Of a stretch of 64,000 bases of DNA, positions 8,288 to 15,894 are shown one piece after another. The DNA comes from Altibacter sp. (GTDB lineage: Bacteria; Bacteroidota; Bacteroidia; Flavobacteriales; Flavobacteriaceae): positions 1 to 64,000 of the forward strand of contig NZ_JAIOHK010000072.1 in assembly GCF_019913785.1 (NCBI RefSeq), written 5' to 3'. A model generated the notes under the pieces. That model saw only the letters and a program-made list of their open reading frames with translations, made no database searches and had not been told where the DNA came from. Numbering within the stretch: position 1 is the stretch's first letter; each line of letters starts with the position of its first letter. The translations under genes and the position numbers were made by a program.

Positions 8288-9186
8288 TATCTTAAAAATT
8301 TATCAAGCACAAAAATTACCTGAAGTAGTGTAATATAGCTCACGCTTGCCAGCATAAGTTGTTTTGCCACTTTTTCGGTCTTCAATCGATAAAGGCGTAT
8401 GGCATAATAGATAAATCCAACCCCTAATAGACCAATAATTACAGCCGATACAGGAGTAATGTACAAATTGCCGGTAACGCCCGCGGCTGGGATTAAAGAC
8501 GCCAAGACCGTCCAAACAGCATAAAGTACAATCTGCAATGCTGTTCCTTTATCTCTTTTCCCATTGGGAAGCATATAGAACCCTCCTTTTTTATAATCTT
8601 CGAACAAAAACCAGCCAATAGCCCAAAAGTGAGGAAATTGCCAAAAGAACTGAATCATAAACAAGGTGCCCGGCTCAATCCCAAAATGGTTGGTAGCGGC
8701 CACCCATCCCAACATAAAAGGAATGGCTCCAGGGAATGCCCCTACAAATACAGAAAGGGGGGTTCTCGTCTTTAAAGGCGTATACAGGCTCACATACATA
8801 AAGATAGAAATAGCACCAAACATTGCCGTTTGTGGGTTAATGATATACAATACGGCAATACCTATAAGTGTCAGTACACTCGCTAAAACAAAAGCACTGG
8901 ACACAGTCATTCTCCCTGCCGGAAGTGGCCTATCCTTAGTGCGATCCATCAGCCCATCCACATCGCGTTCAATGATTTGATTGTACACATTTGAAGCTCC
9001 TACCATACAATAGCCTCCTATACACAGCAATAATAGGATATAGAAATCTATCGTTTCTGCGCCCAACAAATAACCGGCCACCGAAGAGAACACCACACTT
9101 ACTGAAAGGCGTACTTTTGTGATCTCAGTAAAATTTCTGATAATCGATTGTGGCACAGATTGATTTTGGCTAATTGACAAGCTCAT
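8287..9186 (-). CDS. ctaB: Protohaem IX farnesyltransferase (haem O synthase)
   Basis: CtaB/CyoE transfers a farnesyl group to haem B to make haem O, the precursor of haem A for cytochrome oxidase. It is a UbiA-superfamily membrane enzyme with about nine helices. The Mg-prenyl-diphosphate motif is visible as NVYNQIIERDVDGLMDRT near residues 68-85, followed by RPLPAGRM. I start it at the ATG at 9186 (299 residues) rather than at an ATG at 9210, because a TATCTTTG promoter box lies between the two and the family starts close to this point. It is the first gene of the ctaB-coxIII block, divergent from the MBL-fold gene. Confidence 0.93.
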   Translation of the reverse strand: MSLSISQNQSVPQSIIRNFTEITKVRLSVSVVFSSVAGYLLGAETIDFYILLLLCIGGYCMVGASNVYNQIIERDVDGLMDRTKDRPLPAGRMTVSSAFVLASVLTLIGIAVLYIINPQTAMFGAISIFMYVSLYTPLKTRTPLSVFVGAFPGAIPFMLGWVAATNHFGIEPGTLFMIQFFWQFPHFWAIGWFLFEDYKKGGFYMLPNGKRDKGTALQIVLYAVWTVLASLIPAAGVTGNLYITPVSAVIIGLLGVGFIYYAIRLYRLKTEKVAKQLMLASVSYITLLQVIFVLDKFLR

Positions 9187-9199
9187 TTTTTTAGTGCTG

Positions 9200-9207
9200 C
9201 AAAGATA
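9200..9207 (-). promoter_or_regulatory. -7 element of ctaB
   Basis: TATCTTTG on the minus strand, an exact TAnnTTTG match, 13 bases before the ctaB ATG. It lies downstream of the alternative ATG at 9210 and so decides the start. The -33 region has only a partial TTG. Confidence 0.55.
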
Positions 9208-9304
9208 CACCTCCCACTTATTTATTCACAATTTATATTCTATATTCTTGTTATTTTATTTCAGCTTTTTTAGTAATTTGAACCCTCTAAAAAAACATAC
9301 TCTC

Positions 9305-10288
9305 ATGCGCTTAAAATCACTCATATCTATTTCGTTTTTATTCTCATTCTTTTTTATAACTGCTCAAAATGACGGAGGCGAAAAGGACGGAGTCCGACTC
9401 ATTCAAGTTAAAGATAACATCTATATGATCGAAGGAAAAGGAGGAAATATAGGTCTTAGCTTCGGAAATGATGGCGTCTTTATGATCGATGACAAATTCG
9501 CAGAAGATTCCGAAGATATTTTAAAAGAAATCAAAAAGAAGGACAAGAATTTGGTTCAGTTCTTAATCAATACGCACCATCATGGCGATCACACAGGAGG
9601 AAATGCAAACATGAAAGAAGCGGGTGCTACCATAGTAGCTCATGAAAATGTACGGAAACGCCTGACCGAATCTTTTAAAAATGCGTCTAGCAAGGCAGAA
9701 GGAGATACTCGAAAGTTACCTACTATTACCTTTACTGAAGACATGACCTTTCACTATAATGGAGAAGAGATCATGATCTTTCATGTACATGATGCACATA
9801 CAGACGGCGATGCTATTGTCTATTTTACAGGAAGTAATGTTATCCATACAGGAGATGTCCTTTTTAATGGCAAATATCCATTTATCGACCTTGATAACGG
9901 TGGCAGTGTGATGGGATCCATTAGAGCCTTAGAAAAAATAGCCATGTTAGCCGATGAAAATACGATAATCATACCCGGCCATGGGAATATTGCATCAAAA
10001 AACGATCTTGAAGCTACTGCAAGTATGCTTAGCGTATTATACAGGCGAGTTTCGTATCATTACGTGAATAAGAAATCGGAGGCCGAAATTATTGCGATGC
10101 GTGATTTTACGAAGCGGTATGACGAAAAAGGCTTCGGAAATGGATTTATTAGTACCGAAAAAATGCTACAAACCCTTTATAATGATGTAAAGAAAAGTCG
10201 TGGGGCAATCGATAAACGAACCTTAGAAGAGCAGCTTCAAGACAAAGTCCGTCAACAGAAGGAAAAACTAGAGAAAGATAAAAATTAA
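9305..10288 (+). CDS. Secreted metallo-beta-lactamase-fold hydrolase
   Basis: A 327-residue MBL-fold hydrolase with a cleavable signal peptide (MRLKSLISISFLFSFFFITAQ). The zinc-binding HxHxDH motif is THHHGDHTGG, with His91, His93, Asp95 and His96; the later metal ligands are visible in HVHDAHTDGDAI, IHTGDVLFNG and IIPGHGN. This is the arrangement of class B-like periplasmic hydrolases, but the substrate cannot be deduced; I would not call it a true beta-lactamase. The ATG at 9305 begins a clean signal peptide, while the longer frame from 9194 overlaps the ctaB promoter. The C-terminal about 100 residues are helical and lysine-rich. It is transcribed alone and convergent with the TonB-Wzi gene. 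Confidence 0.88.
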   Translation: MRLKSLISISFLFSFFFITAQNDGGEKDGVRLIQVKDNIYMIEGKGGNIGLSFGNDGVFMIDDKFAEDSEDILKEIKKKDKNLVQFLINTHHHGDHTGGNANMKEAGATIVAHENVRKRLTESFKNASSKAEGDTRKLPTITFTEDMTFHYNGEEIMIFHVHDAHTDGDAIVYFTGSNVIHTGDVLFNGKYPFIDLDNGGSVMGSIRALEKIAMLADENTIIIPGHGNIASKNDLEATASMLSVLYRRVSYHYVNKKSEAEIIAMRDFTKRYDEKGFGNGFISTEKMLQTLYNDVKKSRGAIDKRTLEEQLQDKVRQQKEKLEKDKN

Positions 10289-10301
10289 TCTTCTTTCTAA
10301 A

Positions 10302-10317
10302 ACGACTTAGAAGTCGT
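10302..10317 (-). terminator. Weak palindromic terminator between convergent genes
   Basis: ACGACT / AGTCGT with a four-base loop overlaps the stop codon of the minus-strand gene and is followed on that strand by TTTTAG. It is short and weak. Confidence 0.35.
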
Positions 10318-12415
10318 AGTACCAGTTAAACAAATCTGTTCTAATTCCGAAATTCACCCAAGTAGTTTGATTTTCGAATACCTGCTCCGTATCGATAGTG
10401 GGTTTAAAATCTCTAAAGATCACACTTCCGTATACTTTTAAATTGGTTGCCGGATTCAGTAAATATCCAACCTGAAGTTCGGCATGAAGAAAATCGGTGG
10501 TATTCCCTTGGGCAATTTCATTTCCTAAATCATTAACACGATTATCTTCATCACCGTAAATATCGCTACCGTAAAAGAAGGAATCTTCAGCAGTGTTAAA
10601 TTCAAATCCGCGCTTGGCAACAACTATTTTTGCATCTCCAAAGATCCTTCCTCTTTGATATCTCGCTATGGCAATAAATTCAGAAAAATTTGCTCCTAAG
10701 GTATGCGCCATGGATTGATTGTTATGCCCGTAGTTTAGTACAATGGTATTGTGCGAGTAGGTAAAGGGACGAACTCTGTTATACTCACCCTGAAGATATA
10801 GATTTTTTATTCCGAAGGCATCATAGTATTTGGCGCCTATCTGATATCCTGTCTTGTTCTTATAGCTGCCATCACCGCCTAACACATCGCTGGATGAAAA
10901 TTCATCGATAATCAGCTGGGCATACGCGTTCACGCGGTCTGTGAATTTAAACTTAGCACTTAGACCGATCAATGCATTCCCTCCTCTCGATCCTGTGGAA
11001 AATTCAATAGCTCGGTAAAAAATAATGGGATTGATATAATTGAAATCGAAACCACGATCATTATCGTTTTCCCATAATACCGATTCGAACAAACCGATAT
11101 TTAGTCGCTTGGTGATATTGTAACTCAAATAATGATTCGCCAAGTACTTGGTGCGAAAGGAACCGTCCTGAGTCACATCCGACCGTACATCCCGCAAGGA
11201 CATCCAGGTATTGGTGTATTTCAATTTCCAAAAAGTGGTATTTATTTTAAAGAAGGGATATGGACTCGCGTTATCACTCATTAACAAAGACCTATAACCA
11301 TCTCCTATGAATTGTTTACCGTGTCCCAATTGGATATTAAAATAGGAAGAAGGGGTGTATGAAACATGCCCGGTCGCGATAGGATAATCGTATGAATCGG
11401 TTTTAAAGGTCTTTGCGATGCCTCGCCCGGGAATAATTGCAGGATTTCCTCCATCCGGATTGATAGATTCGGCGTATCGATTAAAATAATCTGCAAAACG
11501 GCCCTGACTTTCATAGATCACGGCAAAAAAGCTGATGTCTTTGCCAATACCTCCCTGGGTATAGACCAGTCGTGTATTGTTATAGGTGTCAATTTCTGCG
11601 TCTGTATCTTTTCCAACTTGTAAATCCACTCCGGGATCGAGCGTTAACCAATAGCCTTTCCCCTTTAGTGTCACCATGTGTTCGTTCCACCATTTTCGAC
11701 CAAACCAGGAGGTCTTATTCTTTAGCAACTTTTGGTTTTCAGCCTCAAAATTATAGTACTTATTCACTTCGCTATAAATAAATGGCTTTTGTGCTGTGTG
11801 GTTATTTTGACCCACTCTGTTTAAGGCAGGATCAAACAGGCTATAGTTGTGATGTGAAAGCGGAATGTTAATATTACTGACATATTCTTCATTTGAATAC
11901 GGCAGGTTTTCGATGGCATCGTATTCATTTTTTAAGGCGGCTACTGTTTCTTCCTCCGAAAGTGCCTTCGTCTTTTGTACTGTTCCTTCTGAAAAGGCTT
12001 CAAGCGCCGGTTTCTGTAATGGAATTCGAATGGGCAGTGTAAACTGCACATAGGCCGGATTACCATTATACGTTGCGGGCTTTATCTTTGGCAAGCTTTC
12101 AAAAACGCGTTTTGCTTCGTCCTTTAGCTCGTTGTAGATTCCGTCGACATACAATACCTTAAATTCCCCCTCTTTATTTACTTCAAAAAAAACGGAAAGG
12201 TTTCCGGTGTAATTTTCACTAAACACTATGTCTGGTGTTTTAAAATTGGAATAAACAAATTGTTGCAAGGTATGATTAAAACAATTCTCAAGGGCCCCTA
12301 TAGATACTTCGGCGCATTCCGGAAAGACGGGATATTTTTCAAAGCTCGAAGAATTGGTTTGAGCTATTGTTATGCTAGAAATCAATAAAATCAGGAAGTG
12401 AGTCGTTTTCTTCAT
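10307..12415 (-). CDS. TonB C-terminal-like domain fused to a Wzi-type outer membrane barrel
   Basis: A 702-residue exported protein (signal peptide MKKTTHFLILLISSITIAQ) with two parts. Residues about 25-130 form a TonB-type C-terminal domain: YPVFPECAEVS, a second Cys in ENCFNHTLQQFV, VFFEVNKEGEFKV, then EAKRVFESLPKIKPATYNGN and FTLPIRIPL. This matches the domain of the three TonB genes next door, including its Cys pair. The remaining about 550 residues are aromatic-rich beta strands of the capsule-assembly Wzi type, ending in an aromatic C terminus (DLFNWYYDF). I start at ATG 12415 because it begins the signal peptide. It is presumably an outer-membrane barrel with a periplasmic TonB-like module; its ligand is unknown. 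Confidence 0.82.
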   Translation of the reverse strand: MKKTTHFLILLISSITIAQTNSSSFEKYPVFPECAEVSIGALENCFNHTLQQFVYSNFKTPDIVFSENYTGNLSVFFEVNKEGEFKVLYVDGIYNELKDEAKRVFESLPKIKPATYNGNPAYVQFTLPIRIPLQKPALEAFSEGTVQKTKALSEEETVAALKNEYDAIENLPYSNEEYVSNINIPLSHHNYSLFDPALNRVGQNNHTAQKPFIYSEVNKYYNFEAENQKLLKNKTSWFGRKWWNEHMVTLKGKGYWLTLDPGVDLQVGKDTDAEIDTYNNTRLVYTQGGIGKDISFFAVIYESQGRFADYFNRYAESINPDGGNPAIIPGRGIAKTFKTDSYDYPIATGHVSYTPSSYFNIQLGHGKQFIGDGYRSLLMSDNASPYPFFKINTTFWKLKYTNTWMSLRDVRSDVTQDGSFRTKYLANHYLSYNITKRLNIGLFESVLWENDNDRGFDFNYINPIIFYRAIEFSTGSRGGNALIGLSAKFKFTDRVNAYAQLIIDEFSSSDVLGGDGSYKNKTGYQIGAKYYDAFGIKNLYLQGEYNRVRPFTYSHNTIVLNYGHNNQSMAHTLGANFSEFIAIARYQRGRIFGDAKIVVAKRGFEFNTAEDSFFYGSDIYGDEDNRVNDLGNEIAQGNTTDFLHAELQVGYLLNPATNLKVYGSVIFRDFKPTIDTEQVFENQTTWVNFGIRTDLFNWYYDF

Positions 12416-12473
12416 CGGATAGTGACATGATTTGGTGATGGAAAGATACGTTTTTTTTAGTATGTCACTCATC

Positions 12474-12502
12474 AAAAAAACCGCCTCTTTTTAGGAGGCG
12501 GC
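12474..12502 (-). terminator. Intrinsic terminator after the first TonB paralog
   Basis: GC-rich stem CCGCCTC / GAGGCGG (12481-12487 and 12495-12501) with a seven-base loop, followed on the minus strand by seven U from the A tract at 12474-12480. The promoter of the downstream Wzi-fusion gene must lie in or just after this hairpin; a TATCTTTC at 12441-12448 is a near match to the -7 consensus. Confidence 0.88.
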
Positions 12503-12512
12503 TGTAGCAATC

Positions 12513-13310
12513 TTATTCTATAATCACTGTAATGGGGACTCGGTAAAGCACTTCAACATTTCTACCTCCCTGACGCCCCGGTTGCATTTTAGGTAATTTA
12601 TTCACCACGCGTGCTGCTTCTTCCGCCAAGTTCTCATCTTTTGCACGTGCCATAATATCGGTTACATTTCCAGAAGCATCGATCTTAAATTCAACATCGA
12701 TCCGTTGCGGTTTCCCTGAATTATTATCTGAAGAAGTATCAATATTAAATCGGTTTCCGATAAACTTTTTGATCTTTTCAGACATACAGGCTATCTTCTC
12801 GTGGTTGGTAGCTAAGGCTTCACATCCCGGGAAAACGGGCACAAACTCTACTCCAATTATTGACTTTGGTTTATTATCCAATGGCGGAATTGCAGTCGTA
12901 TTAGTTAGTGATGTGTCCACTGGAGGCGTGTCGGTAGAAGCTGTTGGGCTCTCGGTCACATTTGTAGTTAAATCACTTATCGATTTTATTTTTGTGAGGG
13001 ACGTAACTTGCTTAATAGGCTGTCTTTCCAGAGGCTTTACGGGTGTCACAACAGGTTTAGGTGTTTCATCCATAATCACAATGTTATGAAAGCTTGGTTC
13101 TTCCAAATAGAAATCCTTCTTGGCAACATATGTACCGGAAGAAAAACCAATCGTACTCTCCATGACAAGAAATACTGCAAGTAGGCTAATGATGACTCCT
13201 AACTGGAAGAAAAGTCGGGAATTCCATGCAATGTTAATACGCTTTTTATCCTCTCTCTTTGAAAGCATTTTTGGTCGGTTGCTTTTAAAAATGTTTACAG
13301 ATGGTTTCAT
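12513..13310 (-). CDS. Energy transducer TonB paralog 1
   Basis: A 265-residue TonB-like protein: basic cytosolic N terminus, one membrane helix (about residues 33-52, FFQLGVIISLLAVFLVME), a periplasmic linker rich in Thr, Pro, Lys and Ser, and a C-terminal domain (about 155-265) with FPGCEA, a second Cys in KIACMSEKI, VEFKIDASGNVTD, EEAARVVNKLPKMQPG and a closing YRVPITVIIE. TonB couples the proton motive force, through ExbB/ExbD, to outer-membrane receptors. Its linker lacks the long poly-proline of the next two copies. It has its own strong terminator. No exbB/exbD is in the window, so partners are encoded elsewhere. Confidence 0.88.
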   Translation of the reverse strand: MKPSVNIFKSNRPKMLSKREDKKRINIAWNSRLFFQLGVIISLLAVFLVMESTIGFSSGTYVAKKDFYLEEPSFHNIVIMDETPKPVVTPVKPLERQPIKQVTSLTKIKSISDLTTNVTESPTASTDTPPVDTSLTNTTAIPPLDNKPKSIIGVEFVPVFPGCEALATNHEKIACMSEKIKKFIGNRFNIDTSSDNNSGKPQRIDVEFKIDASGNVTDIMARAKDENLAEEAARVVNKLPKMQPGRQGGRNVEVLYRVPITVIIE

Positions 13311-13360
13311 AACATTTGTATTAAGGATTCATAATATCTTTATAATACAAGTGTTATGCC

Positions 13361-13396
13361 AAAAAAAGACCCCGAGCATTTTGCTCGGGGTCTTTA
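13361..13396 (-). terminator. Intrinsic terminator after TonB paralog 2
   Basis: Long stem AAAGACCCCGAGCA / TGCTCGGGGTCTTT (13365-13378 and 13383-13396) with a TTTT-like loop, followed by U from the A tract at 13361-13367 on the minus strand. Confidence 0.92.
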
Positions 13397-13416
13397 TATC
13401 CTATTTTATCTAAAAA

Positions 13417-14133
13417 CTATTCTACTTGGAATTTAATTGGCAAAGAGTACAACACCCCAACCGACTTTCCGCGTTGTTTACCAGGTGTCATTTTAGGAAG
13501 TCGCTTTATAACTCGAACCGCTTCCTCCTCTAATTTAGGGTGTGGAGCACGTGCCTGTACATCGACCACGTTTCCATTTTTGTCAATTTTAAATCGAACA
13601 AAGATTCGTTGAATTCCTTCCAATCCAAGATCCCCTGCTAAATCTCCATTGAACTCCTTTCTAACAAATTTATCAATTTGCTCAGACATGCACGCTTTCT
13701 TGGCGTTGTTACCACTTGCACTTTCACAACCCGGGTAAATTGGTACGTTTTCAATAACTGCAAATGGAACATCTGCGATTTCTTCTTCAATTGCTTCCTC
13801 GATCTCTTCGATCTCAACAATTTCTTCCTCCTGACTGGTTTCAGTAGACTCAATGATCGTCTCTTCAACTTCGTCTTCATCTTCAACAACTTCTATAACT
13901 TCAGGAGCCGGTGGCGGAGGTGGTGGAGGTGGTGGAGGTGTGATTTGTTGTGTAATTGGAATTTCTTCCTCTAACTCGTCACTCACGGCCAGGGTATCTG
14001 TCTCCAAGGACCTGTCATATGTTTTATATTCAATGGCGCCCCATGCAAGAAGGAGCATAAGGATCATCCCTAATTGAAAGAAAAGCATACTTCTTCGACT
14101 TAGATCTGCTTTTGGATTTTTCTTCGGTTCCAT
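13417..14133 (-). CDS. Energy transducer TonB paralog 2
   Basis: A 238-residue TonB: short cytosolic start with a SRRSMLFFQLGM motif, one membrane helix (about residues 16-34), then a linker with a ten-residue poly-proline run and a strongly acidic Glu/Val/Ile tract (about 60-120), and the C-terminal domain with YPGCES, KKACMSEQI, VRFKIDKNGNVVDVQARAPH, EEAVRVIKRLPKMTPG and a closing LYSLPIKFQVE. It is the close paralog of the gene at 14372-15106: whole blocks such as NVVDV.ARAPHPKLEEEAVRV are nearly identical. It is a single-gene unit with a strong terminator. The acidic linker is unusual against the Lys/Pro linker of classical E. coli TonB. Confidence 0.92.
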   Translation of the reverse strand: MEPKKNPKADLSRRSMLFFQLGMILMLLLAWGAIEYKTYDRSLETDTLAVSDELEEEIPITQQITPPPPPPPPPPAPEVIEVVEDEDEVEETIIESTETSQEEEIVEIEEIEEAIEEEIADVPFAVIENVPIYPGCESASGNNAKKACMSEQIDKFVRKEFNGDLAGDLGLEGIQRIFVRFKIDKNGNVVDVQARAPHPKLEEEAVRVIKRLPKMTPGKQRGKSVGVLYSLPIKFQVE

Positions 14134-14371
14134 AATAGTGTTTTATTGTAGTTGCTAAAATATATAAAAGTATTGTAATATAAAACGAAATTTCCTTTTT
14201 AACCTATAACTATTTTCTGTCTTAGAGAAAAAAGATAAAGGCACATTAAAAAATAAAAGGCCGTCGAAAATAATCAATACAACAATTCACAAAACGCGAT
14301 TGCATATGATAGTAAGACACAATTATTATGCCATAGAAAAGGTATAAGGCGATATATGACTGGGTAATTCC

Positions 14372-15106
14372 TTAGTTAGTTTCCACATTGAAAACAATAG
14401 GCAGTGCATACAGAACTCCCACAGGAACGCCTCGCTGCATTCCGGGAGTCATTTTAGGAAGTGATTTTACAACCCGGACGGCTTCCTCTTCCAATTTCGG
14501 ATGAGGTGCGCGTGCGTGTACGTCTACCACATTTCCGTTCTTATTAATTTGAAACTTGACATAAATTCGTTGCCGACCTTCTAGTCCGAGTTCACTAGCA
14601 AAATTGGTGTTAAACGAATTTTTTACAAAATCTTCAATTTTTTGTGACATACACTGTTTTCTGGCTTCATTGTCACTTGCGCTTTCACATCCGGGATATA
14701 CAGGCACATTTTCGATTACCGCAAACGGCACATTCACAATTTCTTCCTCCTCTACTTCCTCTTCAATAATATCTTCGACATCCAATATCTCGGCGTTTTG
14801 GCTCGTCTCGGTAGATTCGATAACCGATTCTTCTATTTCGGATTCATCTTCTACCGCAACAATTACAACCGGCACTATTGTAGGGGGAGGAGGAGGCGGG
14901 GGAGGTGTATTAATGGGATCTGTGATTGGAATAATTTCCTCAAGGGTCTTAGATACATCGACCCAATCTGTTTCAAGACTTGATCTATCGACTGATTTCC
15001 ATTCTAAGACCTGCCATGTGATGAGCAACATCACAATCATACCTATTTGAAAAAAAAGGATACTTTTTTTCCCTAAGTCATAATTCGGGTTCTTTTTGAT
15101 TTCCAT
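14372..15106 (-). CDS. Energy transducer TonB paralog 3
   Basis: A 244-residue TonB, start chosen at the ATG at 15106 (MEIKKNPNYDLGKKSILFFQ) because it matches the start of paralog 2; an upstream in-frame ATG at 15193 would add 29 residues read inside vanZ. One membrane helix (about residues 16-34), an eight-proline run, an acidic linker and a C-terminal domain with YPGCES, RKQCMSQKI, VKFQINKNGNVVDVHARAPH and LPKMTPG. Its first 29 bases overlap vanZ, so it ends the ruvA-sprA-gcvH-vanZ-tonB string. The copy at 13417 probably arose from it, or the reverse, by tandem duplication. The 238 bases after it hold no gene and no clear hairpin. Confidence 0.9.
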   Translation of the reverse strand: MEIKKNPNYDLGKKSILFFQIGMIVMLLITWQVLEWKSVDRSSLETDWVDVSKTLEEIIPITDPINTPPPPPPPPTIVPVVIVAVEDESEIEESVIESTETSQNAEILDVEDIIEEEVEEEEIVNVPFAVIENVPVYPGCESASDNEARKQCMSQKIEDFVKNSFNTNFASELGLEGRQRIYVKFQINKNGNVVDVHARAPHPKLEEEAVRVVKSLPKMTPGMQRGVPVGVLYALPIVFNVETN

Positions 15107-15521
15107 TTGTAGATTGTTTAGGCATAATGGAAATTCTGTTCTGAAGTTTCCAAAACACAAACAGCCCCAGTAAACTACCAACCCCATTTGCAACTACATC
15201 GAACAGGTCGAAAGTTCGAGTTAGTGTAAACCAGTGCTGAAATGCTTCTATCACTACACCGTAGCAAAAGCATGCTATTAAAACTACAAATACAATTCTG
15301 GAAGAAATATGATTTTTGTCATATCTGAAACCATACCACAGCCAAACAAAACACAATAGCCCATGTATAGCAACATGCGCTATTTTGTCGAAAAAAAGAA
15401 TATCTAATTTAGGAATTTCGGAAGCCGGCGTAAAAAAAATCGCCGTGATGCACAGGGTATAACAAATCCCTATCCACAACAGGTTCCTAGGCTCCGATAA
15501 TTTTTTTATAATCGGCATCAT
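15078..15521 (-). CDS. VanZ-family membrane protein
   Basis: A 147-residue protein with four membrane helices (about residues 13-30, 49-63, 74-92 and 109-126) and the VanZ-type features DKIAHVAIHGLLCFVWLWYG near the second helix and EAFQHWFTLTRTFDLFDVVANGVGSLLG near the fourth. VanZ confers low-level teicoplanin resistance in enterococci; chromosomal homologues in Bacteroidota have no established role. Two ATG codons (15521 and 15518) begin the frame; either works. It overlaps gcvH by about 35 bases and the downstream tonB by 29, so all three are in one transcript. Confidence 0.85.
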   Translation of the reverse strand: MMPIIKKLSEPRNLLWIGICYTLCITAIFFTPASEIPKLDILFFDKIAHVAIHGLLCFVWLWYGFRYDKNHISSRIVFVVLIACFCYGVVIEAFQHWFTLTRTFDLFDVVANGVGSLLGLFVFWKLQNRISIMPKQSTNGNQKEPEL

Positions 15522-15867
15522 TCAAAAGATCCGCTATCTCGTCTGGGTTGGAAATTTTCATTTTGATCATCCAACCGTCCCCATACGGATCTGAATTTAC
15601 TTTTTCCGGTTCCGACTCAAGGCTTTCGTTAAATTCAATAATTTCGCCCGATAAAGGCAAGAATAGATCAGAAACTGTTTTAACCGCTTCAACAGTGCCA
15701 AAAACGGCCTCCCTATCTAAGGTTTCATCAACAGTTTCTACTTCAACATATACAATATCACCCAATTCTCCTTGGGCAAATTCGGTGATTCCAATGGTGG
15801 CAATATCACCATCTATACTAATCCATTCATGGTCTTTTGTATATTTTAAGTTTGAAGGTACACTCAT
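15487..15867 (-). CDS. gcvH: Glycine cleavage system H protein
   Basis: GcvH is the lipoyl-carrier protein of the glycine cleavage complex, shuttling the aminomethyl group between GcvP, GcvT and the dihydrolipoyl dehydrogenase. The 126-residue protein has the usual length, the N-terminal YTKDHEWISIDGD, and the lipoylation site VEAVKTVSD with the modified Lys63. It lies 27 bases after sprA, with no gcvP or gcvT near by, as is common in flavobacteria. It is co-transcribed with sprA by position, although the functions are unrelated. Confidence 0.97.
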   Translation of the reverse strand: MSVPSNLKYTKDHEWISIDGDIATIGITEFAQGELGDIVYVEVETVDETLDREAVFGTVEAVKTVSDLFLPLSGEIIEFNESLESEPEKVNSDPYGDGWMIKMKISNPDEIADLLNDADYKKIIGA

Positions 15868-15894
15868 AGCTAATTAATTAATAAGGTTGTTTAT

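Noticed and set aside
9305-10288. Metallo-beta-lactamase resistance gene
   Set aside because: The zinc motif is shared by many hydrolases of this fold; nothing in the sequence shows lactam hydrolysis.
13678-13974. Plus-strand frames rich in Trp/Arg/Asn opposite the TonB linkers (also 14604-15050)
   Set aside because: They are the antisense of poly-proline and acidic repeats in tonB genes; low-complexity composition explains their length, and no promoter or conserved motif supports them.
14134-14371. Regulatory RNA or hairpin in the 238-base gap after TonB paralog 3
   Set aside because: Only A/T-rich sequence without a stable inverted repeat or a clear TAnnTTTG box was found.
15078-15521. 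VanZ as evidence of a glycopeptide resistance cluster
   Set aside because: No vanH, vanA or vanX is near by, and VanZ-like proteins are common on flavobacterial chromosomes.
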